DNA of 64,000 bases from Paraburkholderia haematera (lineage in GTDB: Bacteria; Pseudomonadota; Gammaproteobacteria; Burkholderiales; Burkholderiaceae). A program made the position numbers and the translations under genes. The notes below the pieces were generated by a model. The model worked only from the letters and a program-made list of their open reading frames with translations. It ran no database searches and was not told the origin of the DNA. Numbering within the stretch: position 1 is the stretch's first letter; each line of letters starts with the position of its first letter. The DNA lies in assembly GCF_905220975.1 (NCBI RefSeq), contig NZ_CAJNBK010000017.1, positions 81,982-145,981 on the forward strand. The letters run 5' to 3'. This document shows positions 19,321-28,157 of the stretch, in pieces.

Positions 19321-19686
19321 TCAGTCGACCTTGTTCAGGGTTGCCTTGAGGTACTGCCCGATCAGTTGCATTTGCGTGAGCAGTTGCTCGTAAGTCGCCT
19401 CCGAAAGCTTCCCGCGAACGTGCTCCGAGTTCGCCCGGTGCGCGATCTGGTTCAGGTTGTTGCTGGTCTTGTTGAAGATGTACAGCAACCGCTTGCGATC
19501 CCCGCTCGCCACCGGGCGCGCAATCACCTGCGTCCGGTTGGACAACACTGCCTGCCGGAAGAACTCCGATTGCGTCATCCCGCTTTGCGCCACCTTGGCA
19601 AGATACGCTGCGCGATCCGCATCCGACAGACGGAACGCGATCGGCTTGCCCAGCCCTGCCCCGCCATTGCTTTTTTGCTTCGGCAT
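19321..19686 (-). CDS. mobC: MobC-like relaxosome protein
   Basis: The 121-residue protein has an N-terminal ribbon-helix-helix-like segment (GKPIAFRLSDADRAAYLAKV) and the MobC C-terminal pattern LLYIFNKTSNNLNQIAHRAN. Such proteins bind oriT and help the relaxase to open DNA. The ATG at 19686 overlaps the upstream gene's stop by one base (TGATG), which fixes the start. It lies directly upstream of the small protein and the relaxase. Confidence 0.85.
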   Translation of the reverse strand: MPKQKSNGGAGLGKPIAFRLSDADRAAYLAKVAQSGMTQSEFFRQAVLSNRTQVIARPVASGDRKRLLYIFNKTSNNLNQIAHRANSEHVRGKLSEATYEQLLTQMQLIGQYLKATLNKVD

Positions 19687-19943
19687 CACCAGAGCCCCGT
19701 CGAGCGGCCGCAATCGATCTCAGCGCCGACCATCGCGAACGGCCTGCCGTCGTCATCGATCGGATGCGCGCGAAACTCGTATTCCGGCCACCGCAACTCG
19801 CACTCGCGCAGCGCGCGCATCGCCTGGTCACCCGTCATTGGCCGCGTATAGCCTGCCCACGGCAAATAACGCGGCTCGCTGCCGCGCTCATCGGCACGCG
19901 GCCCCACTACAAGCTGGATCACCCATTCGCTGCGCGGAATCAT
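19686..19943 (-). CDS. Hypothetical protein, first gene of the mobilisation operon
   Basis: The 85-residue acidic protein (MIPRSEWVIQLVVGPRADER ...) has a GGAGG ribosome site seven bases before the ATG at 19943 and overlaps mobC by one base. No family is recognised. Its position between the candidate oriT and mobC suggests a role in mobilisation or its control. Confidence 0.65.
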   Translation of the reverse strand: MIPRSEWVIQLVVGPRADERGSEPRYLPWAGYTRPMTGDQAMRALRECELRWPEYEFRAHPIDDDGRPFAMVGAEIDCGRSTGLW

Positions 19944-20042
19944 GACTGCACCTCCGTATTCATTACGCATACCAGGCAGTGCTGAATGTCGGCGGCGGAG
20001 CCACCGACCGGAATGACGCGGCAGTAGATCGCGTCGGGGTTT

Positions 20043-20100
20043 CAAAGGGGCTCGCCCCTTTGGCACGAAATATTTTACGGAACGCGTAGCGTTGCGTAAA
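20043..20100. other. Candidate oriT: two adjacent inverted repeats upstream of the mobilisation operon
   Basis: A perfect inverted repeat (CAAAGGGGC / GCCCCTTTG, 20043-20062, two-base loop) is followed by a second with 12-bp arms and one mismatch (TTTACGGAACGC / GCGTTGCGTAAA, 20074-20100). They lie between the divergent mobilisation operon and the 173-residue protein, where origins of transfer are normally found. The nick site cannot be assigned. Confidence 0.5.
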
Positions 20101-20276
20101 CATATTCGACGTGCCTCGCCCCGCTCTCGCCACATATTATTTCCTACGCATATTCTACGACCCTACTACACCAGTACATCACGCATTCCATGGGAGTACT
20201 ACCCAATACAACCTTGCCTCTACATACGGTCGTCATTCATACTACGCCCATACTACATTTATTCGCCATTTTCCCA

Positions 20277-20798
20277 ATGGATCACGAACAACTTGCTTCC
20301 GCGCTGCGCCGCCTTGCCAGCACAAGCCCGAAACGCAGCAAGGCTTCCCATCTCAAGGCCCTCCTTCCGGACATCGAGGCGGCGCTCGCCGCTCGCGTTC
20401 CCGCCGCTGATATCCTGAATACCTTGCGCGAACAGGGACTCGATATCTCCCTTCGGACGTTTCACGGAACCCTGTACAGGCTTCGAAAGACCGCCTCTCC
20501 GCCCGGTTCCGAACGCAAATCCGGCGCTGCGGCAGCCCGCCCCAGCGCCCCGGCCCCCGTAATAGCCTCCCGAGCAACAGCCCCTCTCGAAGCGCACAAG
20601 CCTGCGCCTCCCACGACTAATGCACCGGCACCGGCCCAGACTCGCATCAAAACCTTCGAGCAATTGCAGTCTGAGAATCCGCACCTCTCAAGCATGCAGT
20701 TGAACCGCCTCTACGCCGAACAGTACGGCGAACCTCGCGTGAGCAATGCCGATATTGACGCGCTCAAGAAAAAATATCCTCAGCACGCGAAACCCTGA
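20277..20798 (+). CDS. Plasmid-type protein with N-terminal HTH-like domain
   Basis: The 173-residue protein opens MDHEQLASALRRLA, then a helix-turn-helix-like block ADILNTLREQGLDISLRTF ending GTLYRLRK. A Pro/Ala-rich linker (about residues 75-125) leads to a small C-terminal helical domain (TFEQLQSENPHLSSMQLNRL). It is divergent from the mobilisation operon. A DNA-binding regulator of transfer or plasmid stability is likely, but I do not recognise the family. Confidence 0.6.
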   Translation: MDHEQLASALRRLASTSPKRSKASHLKALLPDIEAALAARVPAADILNTLREQGLDISLRTFHGTLYRLRKTASPPGSERKSGAAAARPSAPAPVIASRATAPLEAHKPAPPTTNAPAPAQTRIKTFEQLQSENPHLSSMQLNRLYAEQYGEPRVSNADIDALKKKYPQHAKP

Positions 20799-21142
20799 GC
20801 CGCATCGCCCCGCCGCACTGCGCCGGGTCGGGCCGCTCCCCATGCATTCTGCATGGGTCCCCGTAGCCCTCGATACGGGCGCGCGGCGCGCGCGATACCA
20901 CCCTGGTTCGCACCACGCAGTTACATTCTGTTTCGCAAAACGCGGCGCCTTCAGGCGTGCTCCCTGGCACAATCGCCCTGCCGCTGCTTGGCCCCAAAAA
21001 GAGCGCGGCAGGAGCCTCGGAAAGCCGATCTTCGTCCCGGCTTCTTTTTTCCTATGCAGTACTCGTAGAGCAAAAAGCCGCCCGGGCTTTCACCCGGCCG
21101 GCGGAATGTGACAATTCGCACTTACGCGAAGTGCATCACGGC
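20799..21142. other. Non-coding gap with inverted repeat
   Basis: No gene was found. A perfect inverted repeat (CCCATGCA / TGCATGGG, 20838-20856, three-base loop) and alternating GC sequence (20878-20900) lie between the convergent ends of the 173-residue protein and the ParB-like gene. They might serve as a weak terminator. Confidence 0.4.
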
Positions 21143-23191
21143 TCAGGCGACTTCGGCTTCCTCCGTATCCCCGTCGTTGCACTCATCCTGCGTGCTATCG
21201 GCCTCGCTTTCCTCGTCATCCTCCCAATGGCCGTACGTGACGTGTTCCGGCACCTCACGGTTGCGCAGCACTTCCGGCAACCAGCCCGAGTCCGTCATGC
21301 GAAGCTCGGCAGCAGCAGCGGCATCCCCCTTTTTCATCCCGCGCAGTTCGCCTGCTGCCTGCGGCGAAACCGTCTCGCCGACAACGGTCACAATACGATT
21401 TTTCGGGACGTGCTCGAAATACCCTGCACGCGTTGGCTTCCAGTAGCGCGTGAGGTCCAGTTCCAGCGTGTTCGCCACTTCGTTGACCGGGTGCGCCCGG
21501 TCAACGGGACTGATGCTGTCTACCGTCGCGGCCACGCAGAATGCAAACAGGTTTGACATCACGTCCACGTCCTGTTGCAGCAGCCACGCGAGCAGTTCAT
21601 CGGTGCGCTTCGGCAGCATCCGGCTCCACTTCGCCCGCTCAACTTCAAGCGCCTTCCATGCAGCGCTGTCGGCCATGTCGTCGGCGTTCGACATAAGCGC
21701 ATCGCGCGACGTATGCACGTCGATCCGCACCGCATGGTCGATGTATGACTGTCCGTACACGTCATTGAACACAGCCGGAATCATCCGGTACATCAGCACG
21801 GCCAGCGCAACGGTCGGCTGCTGCGCAAGCTCGATCTGTACCGCAGCCGTGCGGTGCGCGGTAAGCCGTTTGCACAGCTTTTCGCCGTGCAGGGGCCGGG
21901 CCTTCGCGGGCAGGTCGCGATTTCGCTGCGCATGCGTGAAGTGAGCGATACTGCCCGCGTCTGCGTCGTTGATTTCCCGGCACCGCAGGCCGCGCGTGAT
22001 CTGCACCTTCCCGTCCTCGTCAATGGCGACGAACGCACCGGCCTGCTTCATGTCGTCGGCGGCGAACGTTTCGAAGCGCTCGGCATAGGCGTCAACAGCA
22101 GCCGAAGCATCGTCGAGCGCGTTGTCCAGCTTTTCCCAAAGCGCCTCGTCTTCCTCGCCGTCCTGATCGGCGTAATACGCATCAAGCGCGGCCTTCGCCT
22201 CGTCGCGCGTGGCAACAAGCTTCGCAAGCTCGGCCTTTTCCGCTTTGGTCGGCTTGCGCGTGGTCGATGCGGTCGTACTGGAACAGTTCGGCCTGGTCAC
22301 AGCGGGTCCGCGTTTCCACGAAACACCAGCCCTCAGCGGCCACGGCCTGGGATAGCTCGATCAGGCGGTCAGTTGCCAGGCGATGCAGCAGGTCCGCGTC
22401 CGCGATGTATCCGGCGTTCTGGTCGTCGGAAAACAGATCGCGACGCACGTAACCGCCTGCCGCCTCGTAAGCGTCCAGCCCGACAAACTTCGCGAGCGGA
22501 TTCTCGCTGGCGTCGAGCTCCTCTTTCGTCAGCGCTGCGCGCAGTTCGGCAGGACGGCGCAGCCAGGGCGTCTGCGCGTCAGTCCACACGCGCTCCTGCG
22601 CTGCGTGATCGTCGGCCAGTGCAAGCACCTTCGCCTGCTCATAGTCCAGCTTGTCGTCGCGCAGCAGATCGAGCAGCACCGGCGACAGGTTTGCTATCCT
22701 GAGCGCGCGGCGCACCACCATTTCCGACACCTTAAACAGTGCCGAAATGTGGGCAATGCTCTTGCCTTCCTCGGTCAGCAGCCGGAACGCGCCACATTCG
22801 TCCGCGACATGGTCTCGCGTTCGCGGTTTTCGATCAGCGACGCGGAAACGGCTTCGCCCTCACTGACGATCAGCACCGGCACCTTGAAGTCCTTAGTGAT
22901 TTTGCCCTGCGAGAACAGCAAATCGAGCGCGGCGAGACGCCGCTGACCGGCGCAGACCCCAAGCTTCGGCTGCTTCGCGCGCGACCCTTTGACAGGGTGC
23001 ACGACGAGATTCTGCATCAGTCCATTCCCAAAAATCGTCCCGGCCAGCGCCTCGATGCCGGTGGGTGCCTTTTTGCGGGCATTCAGCGGTGAGCGGCACA
23101 GCCGTCCGTACGGGACGTATTCGATCTGCGCTTCGTTGCCGGAGCTAGCTTCGAGAACGGATTCAGTTACACGGATTTCAACGACTTCCAT
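21143..23191 (-). pseudogene. ParB/RepB/Spo0J-like plasmid protein split by two frameshifts
   Basis: Three successive minus-strand frames (23191-22775, 22730-22182, 22300-21143) make up one roughly 680-residue ParB-like protein. The N-terminal part has the ParB nuclease-like fold (GLMQNLVVHPVKG, VCAGQRRLAALDLL, LIENRERE). The middle holds the helix-turn-helix (SIAHISALFKVSEMVVRRAL). The C-terminal part is a long acidic extension. Frame is lost by one base near 22803-22806 and again near 22255-22270. The ATG at 23191 has GGAGG upstream. Either the gene is dead, or the assembly has two indels. This is a second ParB-like protein beside the parAB pair at 30-32 kb. Confidence 0.75.
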
Positions 23192-23200
23192 TATGGGTGC

Positions 23201-23405
23201 CTCCGGAAATGGGCCGCAGCGGAATGCCGGGCCACATGGATTTGATAGGTCTAATTGACCGTATACAATGGAATTATTCGATTTATATTTTAAATAAACA
23301 TATGTTTTTAATTGAAAAACAAGATCGTTAAAATCTTGATATAACGGTCAATACGACCTAATATAAAAGCGTGGCCCGGCATTCCGCTGCGGCCCATTTC
23401 CGGAG
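23201..23405. promoter_or_regulatory. Symmetrical divergent promoter: perfect 35-bp inverted repeat with inner operator-like dyads
   Basis: Bases 23201-23235 and 23371-23405 are exact reverse complements. Each arm ends with the CCGGAG ribosome site of the gene it precedes. Between them is AT-rich DNA with two matching dyads, GGTC-N5-GACC, at 23248-23260 and 23346-23358. Both divergent transcripts would carry the same leader and the same operator spacing. Confidence 0.75.
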
Positions 23406-23411
23406 ATAACC

Positions 23412-23825
23412 GTGATTGACAATGAAACCAGAATCTCGTCGGCAGTCGTTGTCGATGAGTTGCGTCTGAATTTCCTTCCTCACTACCTGGGCGCGCAATA
23501 CCTTCGGGGCGAGGCATTGGTGTTCGACTGGGCTACGCGCCTTTCGAGTGCCTACAAGCGCGGTTCGTGGGACTTCTTCCAGTTGTCGAACGGCGGCTTC
23601 TATATGGCTCCAGCGAACTGCGGACGGGTGCATGTGCGGTGGCACATGAACGGTTACAGCGACACGATGGGCGCTGACGCGTTCGGCATCGTCGTCACGC
23701 TGTTTGCCCTGTGCCATCTGGCGGAAAAGTGCGGCGATGACAGGATCGTTGACCACTACCACGCGCTGCGGGCCTACGCGGCGCAGCACGTAGAGGCCGC
23801 CAACATCCTGCGCGCCATCGACTGA
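23412..23825 (+). CDS. ArdB/KlcA-type antirestriction protein
   Basis: The 137-residue protein starts at a GTG with CGGAG upstream and matches the ArdB/KlcA fold. Recognisable parts are RLNFLPHYLGAQYL, WDFFQLSNGGFYMAP, MGADAFGIVVTLFALCHLAE and the C-terminal DHYHALRAYAAQHVEAANIL. These plasmid proteins protect incoming DNA against type I restriction. It heads the leading-region gene set. Full length for the family. Confidence 0.85.
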   Translation: MIDNETRISSAVVVDELRLNFLPHYLGAQYLRGEALVFDWATRLSSAYKRGSWDFFQLSNGGFYMAPANCGRVHVRWHMNGYSDTMGADAFGIVVTLFALCHLAEKCGDDRIVDHYHALRAYAAQHVEAANILRAID

Positions 23826-23887
23826 CGCATTGACCACTCACGGCTCCGGCCTGTGGGCTGGGGCTGATCCTGATATTGGGGAACAGC

Positions 23888-24721
23888 ATGGACACCACTT
23901 ACCTGACAAGCCGCTTCGGACGCACCGCAGTTGGCACGCGTTCGGATCGCCCGCTGACGAACGACGAGATTGCTGAGGTTGCGCCGTCGATCTTCGCGCT
24001 GTCCGCGCACGAAAGCCGCTCGGAACGGTACACCTACATTCCGACCAGCGACGTACTGGACGGCCTGCGGAAGGAAGGTTTTCAGCCCTTTATGGCCTGT
24101 CAGACCCGCGTACGCGCCGACGACAAGCGCGCGCACACGAAACATCTGGTCCGCCTGCGCCATGCCGACCAGATCACGGGGCGTGAAGCCAACGAGATCA
24201 TCCTCCTGAACAGCCACGACGGCAGCAGCAGCTACCAGATGCTCGCCGGGATGTTCCGGTTTGTGTGCCAGAACGGTATGGTCTGCGGAGACACCATTGG
24301 TGATATCCGCGTGCCTCATAAGGGCGATGTGGTCGGCCAGGTGATCGAGGGAGCGTTCAAGGTGCTCGACAGCTTTGAGGCAGCGACCCATCAGCGCGAG
24401 GGGATGGCCGGTCTGGCATTGACCAACGGCGAACAGACCGCTTTCGCGAGGGCCGCACTTGCACTGCGGTACGACGACGAGAAGCCCGCGCCCATCACTG
24501 AGCAGCAACTTTTAACACCGCATCGCATGGAGGATCGCGGACCGGACCTGTGGACGACATTCAATCGCGTGCAGGAAAACATGATCAACGGCGGCCTGCG
24601 CGGTCGTAATGCGAATGGGCGGGCAACCACAACCCGCGCCGTGACCGGCATTGACCAGAACATCAGGCTCAACCGCGCCCTCTGGGTGCTCGCCGACGAA
24701 CTGTGCCGCCTGCGCGGCTGA
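23888..24721 (+). CDS. DUF932 domain protein
   Basis: The 277-residue protein has the DUF932 pattern common on plasmids and phages (YIPTSDVLDGLRKEGFQPF, KHLVRLRHAD, LLNSHDGSSSYQMLAGMFRF, CQNGMVCGD). It contains no enzymatic motif I can name. I use the ATG at 23888 with GGGGA upstream rather than the TTG at 23876. It lies between the antirestriction gene and ssb. Its molecular function is unknown. Confidence 0.8.
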   Translation: MDTTYLTSRFGRTAVGTRSDRPLTNDEIAEVAPSIFALSAHESRSERYTYIPTSDVLDGLRKEGFQPFMACQTRVRADDKRAHTKHLVRLRHADQITGREANEIILLNSHDGSSSYQMLAGMFRFVCQNGMVCGDTIGDIRVPHKGDVVGQVIEGAFKVLDSFEAATHQREGMAGLALTNGEQTAFARAALALRYDDEKPAPITEQQLLTPHRMEDRGPDLWTTFNRVQENMINGGLRGRNANGRATTTRAVTGIDQNIRLNRALWVLADELCRLRG

Positions 24722-24728
24722 CAGGTGC

Positions 24729-24748
24729 GCCCGGCCTTCGGGCCGGGC
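24729..24748. other. Perfect UUCG-capped hairpin between genes
   Basis: An eight-base stem (GCCCGGCC / GGCCGGGC) is closed by TTCG, an exceptionally stable RNA tetraloop, directly before the next start codon and without a T-run. It may protect or process the mRNA rather than terminate it. Confidence 0.6.
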
Positions 24749-25072
24749 ATGACCTCAACTATGGAAACCGACATGGATACCGCTCACATCCGCCCAACGT
24801 GGCTAACCGCCCTCCTTCCGCTGCTGGCCGTCTATCAGTACGGCGATCGTTCCCTGGTGCGCGCGGAACTGTTTCGCATGGCCTTGTCCGCCGATGCCGC
24901 AGCGCGCTCCGCCGAAGCACTCGACCGGATTGCCAACATGCTGGACCGCGACGGGCACCCAATCGACATGCACCGGGAAGAGTTGCGCGCGATAGCCCGC
25001 AACGCTCTCTCCGAGTTTCATCGTGTGCCGCCCCGTGCCCCGCAGCCTGCCCTACCCGAGTCAGGATTTTAA
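24749..25072 (+). CDS. Hypothetical plasmid protein
   Basis: The frame encodes about 107 residues from the ATG at 24749. In-frame ATGs at 24761 and 24773 are alternatives, and the hairpin just upstream makes the later ones possible. The central part (RAELFRMALSADAAARSAEA) is helical and no family is recognised. It is co-directional with the DUF932 gene and ssb. Confidence 0.55.
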   Translation: MTSTMETDMDTAHIRPTWLTALLPLLAVYQYGDRSLVRAELFRMALSADAAARSAEALDRIANMLDRDGHPIDMHREELRAIARNALSEFHRVPPRAPQPALPESGF

Positions 25073-25117
25073 CGAAAGTTTCCCTCTGTTTCATTCAAAC
25101 CGTCAGGAGTACCAATC

Positions 25118-25480
25118 ATGAACAAGCTTTTCTTTACTGGCCGTGTTGCCGCCGCCCCAGTGCTTGCGAATCACGGTGATTCGAAGGTGACGAAATTCAC
25201 CCTGATTTCAAACGAGTACGCCGGTCGCGACGAAGGCAGCGGCGAAGCGAAAGAGCGTCAGGTGAGAATCCAGTTCACCGCGTTTGGTTCGCGCGGTGAG
25301 GCTATCGCCAGAAACGTTCTGAAGGGCGATCAACTGATCGTTGAGGCGAAGCTGTCGAACAACGATTTCACGGACGGTGAAGGCATCGAGCGTTACGGAT
25401 ACAACTTCACGGTCGATAACTTCGACTTCGGCGCGCCTGGCGAACTCAAGCGGGCGCAACTCGCGCGGCGTCAGGAATGA
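25118..25480 (+). CDS. ssb: Single-stranded DNA-binding protein
   Basis: The 120-residue protein has the OB fold of bacterial SSB (MNKLFFTGRVAAAPVL, VTKFTLISNEYAG, VRIQFTAFGSRGEAIA, LKGDQLIVEAKL). It lacks the long acidic C-terminal tail of chromosomal SSB, as plasmid copies often do. An AGGAG site precedes the ATG. In this leading-region context it would coat incoming single strands during transfer. Confidence 0.85.
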   Translation: MNKLFFTGRVAAAPVLANHGDSKVTKFTLISNEYAGRDEGSGEAKERQVRIQFTAFGSRGEAIARNVLKGDQLIVEAKLSNNDFTDGEGIERYGYNFTVDNFDFGAPGELKRAQLARRQE

Positions 25481-25927
25481 TGCATGTCGGCCCCGGTTCA
25501 TGCCGGGGCTGTTGACCAATACAGGAGTTGACGCTGAGACCCTGGGCTGCGGTGGTTCCTTCCGGCTCATGCCTGCCCGAAATAGCCTCAGCGGCATGGG
25601 CGTCCCAGCCGTCCGGAAAGGGCACCCCCTTCCTGCCAAACCTTGAGCCCGGATAACCGCAGGCGTCACGCGCGCGCCGGCGCGCCCGGATCGAGGCGCA
25701 CGGGGACCCGCGCCAGTAGGCGTGGGGCGAGCGCTGGCGCGGCGCAGTAGCGCCGGGACGATCCGGTACAGCGCAAGCGAACCGCAGCCGGGGTCGTCCA
25801 GCAGCCGGAGGCTGCGTGTTTCCTCCGCGGCGAAGCCGTGGGGGCTGGATCCTGGATCGGCTTGCGGACCGCCGACGCCAGCGGTGACGTACGATCGCAT
25901 ACACGGACTCAATCAACAGGATCAGAG
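25481..25927. other. Gene-free, hairpin-rich stretch
   Basis: No credible protein frame was found. The DNA is very GC-rich and folds locally: GCCCCGG / CCGGGGC near 25495, GGCGCGCGCC-type repeats near 25675, CAGCCGG / GGAGGCTG near 25800 and CCGCGGC / GCCGTGG near 25830. An RNA gene or replication-related structure is possible. I cannot name it. Confidence 0.4.
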
Positions 25928-26164
25928 ATGGAAGGCATAACGATTTACGCTGGCGCCGACGGACTGGCACGTCTTAAGGTACACATGGCTGTGGCCTGGC
26001 GCGATCGGAAGCGAGGAACCGGCGTTGGGTACAGTAGCGAATATTTCTGCGGCATGGTTTCCGGGCTTGCATTGGCCGATGCCCTCGATGTAACGGTGCC
26101 GTTCGGCATCGCCGCTTTTATCACCGACTGCGGGTACGCGGTCGAAGTCCCCTACTCCGGGTAA
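25928..26164 (+). CDS. Small hypothetical protein
   Basis: The 78-residue protein (MEGITIYAGADGLARLKVHM ...) starts at the ATG at 25928 with AGGA upstream. No family is recognised. It is followed after four bases by the next gene, which supports a shared transcript. Confidence 0.55.
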   Translation: MEGITIYAGADGLARLKVHMAVAWRDRKRGTGVGYSSEYFCGMVSGLALADALDVTVPFGIAAFITDCGYAVEVPYSG

Positions 26165-26168
26165 CACC

Positions 26169-26762
26169 ATGAACATTCCGCCCCGCCCGAAAACGCACCG
26201 GATTACCAGCGACGTGCCCGATCACCTCCTCGAGGCGTTCCGGCACACCATCACGGGGTCTTTTGCGAACGCGCACGGCGGCCAGACACCAGCGCAGCGC
26301 GCAGCGGAAATCCGCGTTGGCGATCGTGACCGCGGTCTCGATTCGCTCCTGCAGCTCGTTGACGTGGCCGAAGGCGAAACCGGACAGGCGGAGACCGTCG
26401 CCGAATTTCTCGCGGGCCTGTACAACGACACCGACTACCGTTTCGACCTCACGGCACTGCGGGCGCTGGACGACGATCCGTTCGAGCACTGTCTCGCCGT
26501 GCTGCGACTCCACCACCGCCCGACTGTTGAAGTGCACGGCTATTTTCCTGGCGGTGAGCAGCGCTGGCAGCAGATAATCACGCGCTGGAATCTGGACAAA
26601 CGCCCCGCGCCGGAGCTGCCGCCGGTTCATGGCGAACGCTATCAGGGCCGCTATGTGACGAATCAGGAAGCACCAGGTTATCGCGATATGACGCTGGTGG
26701 TGGCGATTGACGGGGACCCTGCACGCCAGTTGCCGATCGAACTACATTTTTCAGCTGGCTGA
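26169..26762 (+). CDS. Hypothetical plasmid protein (DUF7673-like)
   Basis: The 197-residue acidic protein includes GLDSLLQLVDVAEGETGQAE, then AEFLAGLYNDTDYRFDL and a C-terminal segment rich in Arg/Asp. The pattern (a helical block around GDTGQ and a following FDL) resembles the DUF7673 family found on mobile elements. This assignment is from memory and tentative. It lies in the leading region downstream of ssb. Confidence 0.55.
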   Translation: MNIPPRPKTHRITSDVPDHLLEAFRHTITGSFANAHGGQTPAQRAAEIRVGDRDRGLDSLLQLVDVAEGETGQAETVAEFLAGLYNDTDYRFDLTALRALDDDPFEHCLAVLRLHHRPTVEVHGYFPGGEQRWQQIITRWNLDKRPAPELPPVHGERYQGRYVTNQEAPGYRDMTLVVAIDGDPARQLPIELHFSAG

Positions 26763-26944
26763 CTCGGAGCGTATAGCCACGATCTTATCGACCTGCATCG
26801 CGGGACGTGGCGGCCGCGTGAGTGGCACGAAGGGCCACTCGACATGTAGGAAGGCGAGCTGCGGCCGCAGTAGCTTTAGATTCCGGGCGCACGCCTTATG
26901 CGCCAGTAGTTGAGACGAACGTAAGAGTACCAGGGGGAAAGCAT

Positions 26945-27211
26945 ATGGCAGTTGACACAAACACGACAATCCGGCGCGAATGCTTGCAGCCCGCGATCTA
27001 TTGGGCCAAACCGACCGGGGCGGAAATCCAGGAGGTAGTCCGGCTGGCCGGTTTTACCGGACGTAGTGCAGCGGAATTTCTGGACCTCGCTGACAAGAGC
27101 GGGCGGCAGATACGTCGTTGGATCAGCGGCGAAAATGAAATCCCCTATTCCGCATGGGCGCTACTCTGCCATGCCGCCGGATTTGGCCACATCTGGGAAA
27201 CAGAAGAGTAG
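26945..27211 (+). CDS. Small HTH-like regulator
   Basis: The 88-residue protein starts at the ATG at 26945 with AGGGGG upstream. EIQEVVRLAGFTGRSAAEFL, then SGRQIRRWISGENEIPYSAW has the layout of a helix-turn-helix with a following helix, similar to small phage or plasmid repressors. The target is unknown. Confidence 0.6.
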   Translation: MAVDTNTTIRRECLQPAIYWAKPTGAEIQEVVRLAGFTGRSAAEFLDLADKSGRQIRRWISGENEIPYSAWALLCHAAGFGHIWETEE

Positions 27212-27623
27212 CCTCGAAACGCTGATGATTCGCAATCCTGCGGTTCCTGTATCACGCCGGGGGCGCGACTGATCGGGGTGCCCCTTCAAGATTCGGACGT
27301 TTACGTACGCGAGGCTGGGGCCATCCCAGTATTTCCGAATCTTCAGATGCCCTCTTCCCTGACGGCCTCCCCGAGTGCGTCACGTAACAAAACGAAAAAA
27401 GATAAAGCGATGCCATGTCGGGTTGCTACCGGCTTTGCGCCGTGAGCGATCCTCTCCGGGGAACGACACCCGGGGGTGGGACCCGACACCTGCAACCATC
27501 TGCCCGGATGAATACATGCCGTGCAAGGCATCTTGTGCATATTTACGTTACGCGTAACGAAATACCATATTTATCGTTATGAATAACGTAAAATAGATGG
27601 GGTCAACCGCACCAGGATGGATC
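27212..27623. promoter_or_regulatory. Non-coding region with palindromic CGTTA(C/T) sites upstream of the AT-hook gene
   Basis: No gene was seen. Two 14-bp palindromes, CGTTACGCGTAACG (27546-27559) and CGTTATGAATAACG (27575-27588), lie just before the AT-hook gene. A third (CGTTACTGTAACG, 27761-27773) is inside it. Upstream, AGATTCGG / CCGAATCT arms (27289-27296, 27335-27342) enclose CTGGG-N5-CCCAG. Confidence 0.6.
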
Positions 27624-28157
27624 ATGCCTTCACCGGTAAACGACAAGGTCACCGGCACCAAGGAAAAGCGTGGCCGTGGCCGGCCACGGAAGCCGGACGC
27701 GATGTCGAACGCCGAGCGCCAGGCAGCGTGGCGAGCCCGACATGGCGCGCGCACAAAATCCGTTACTGTAACGAAAAATATTCCTCCGCCTGCCGACGCC
27801 CATGATGCCTTGGTGCGGGAGTGCGAGCAGCTGCGTGGTGAACTGGCACAGGCGCGGCGCGAGCTTGAAACTGCGTCACGGGCGAAGCCGTCCGCCCGGG
27901 CTCCTTCCGATGCGGCGGCGGTCCTCGGACGGCTTCCGCGTCAGGAAGACGCCGTTTCTGGCGAGCGGCGTCTGAACCTGACGATGACTGGCACCCAGTT
28001 TTTCGCGCTGGAGCGGCTGGTCGCGCACTTCGGCCTGTCCCGGCGCGCGGTGATCGAGCGCCTGATCGACTGGGCCGACGACACGTTTTCGAGGTCACTT
28101 TACGACGACGAAGCCGCATTTAACCGTTACATCGACCGTGACCGGAACGAAAAATAA
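27624..28157 (+). CDS. AT-hook / coiled-coil DNA-binding plasmid protein
   Basis: The 177-residue protein has an AT-hook-like basic N-terminus (KRGRGRPRKPD), a RQAAWRARHGAR segment and a short coiled coil (about residues 60-85). The C-terminal half includes LNLTMTGTQFFALERLVAHF, then LSRRAVIERLIDW, helical and possibly a dimerisation or ribbon fold. I use the ATG at 27624. Repeated CGTTAC palindromes upstream and inside the gene suggest autoregulation. No family name can be assigned with certainty. Confidence 0.6.
   Translation: MPSPVNDKVTGTKEKRGRGRPRKPDAMSNAERQAAWRARHGARTKSVTVTKNIPPPADAHDALVRECEQLRGELAQARRELETASRAKPSARAPSDAAAVLGRLPRQEDAVSGERRLNLTMTGTQFFALERLVAHFGLSRRAVIERLIDWADDTFSRSLYDDEAAFNRYIDRDRNEK

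Noticed and set aside
24729..24748. Terminator
   Set aside because: Stable hairpin but no T-run, and co-directional genes follow at once.
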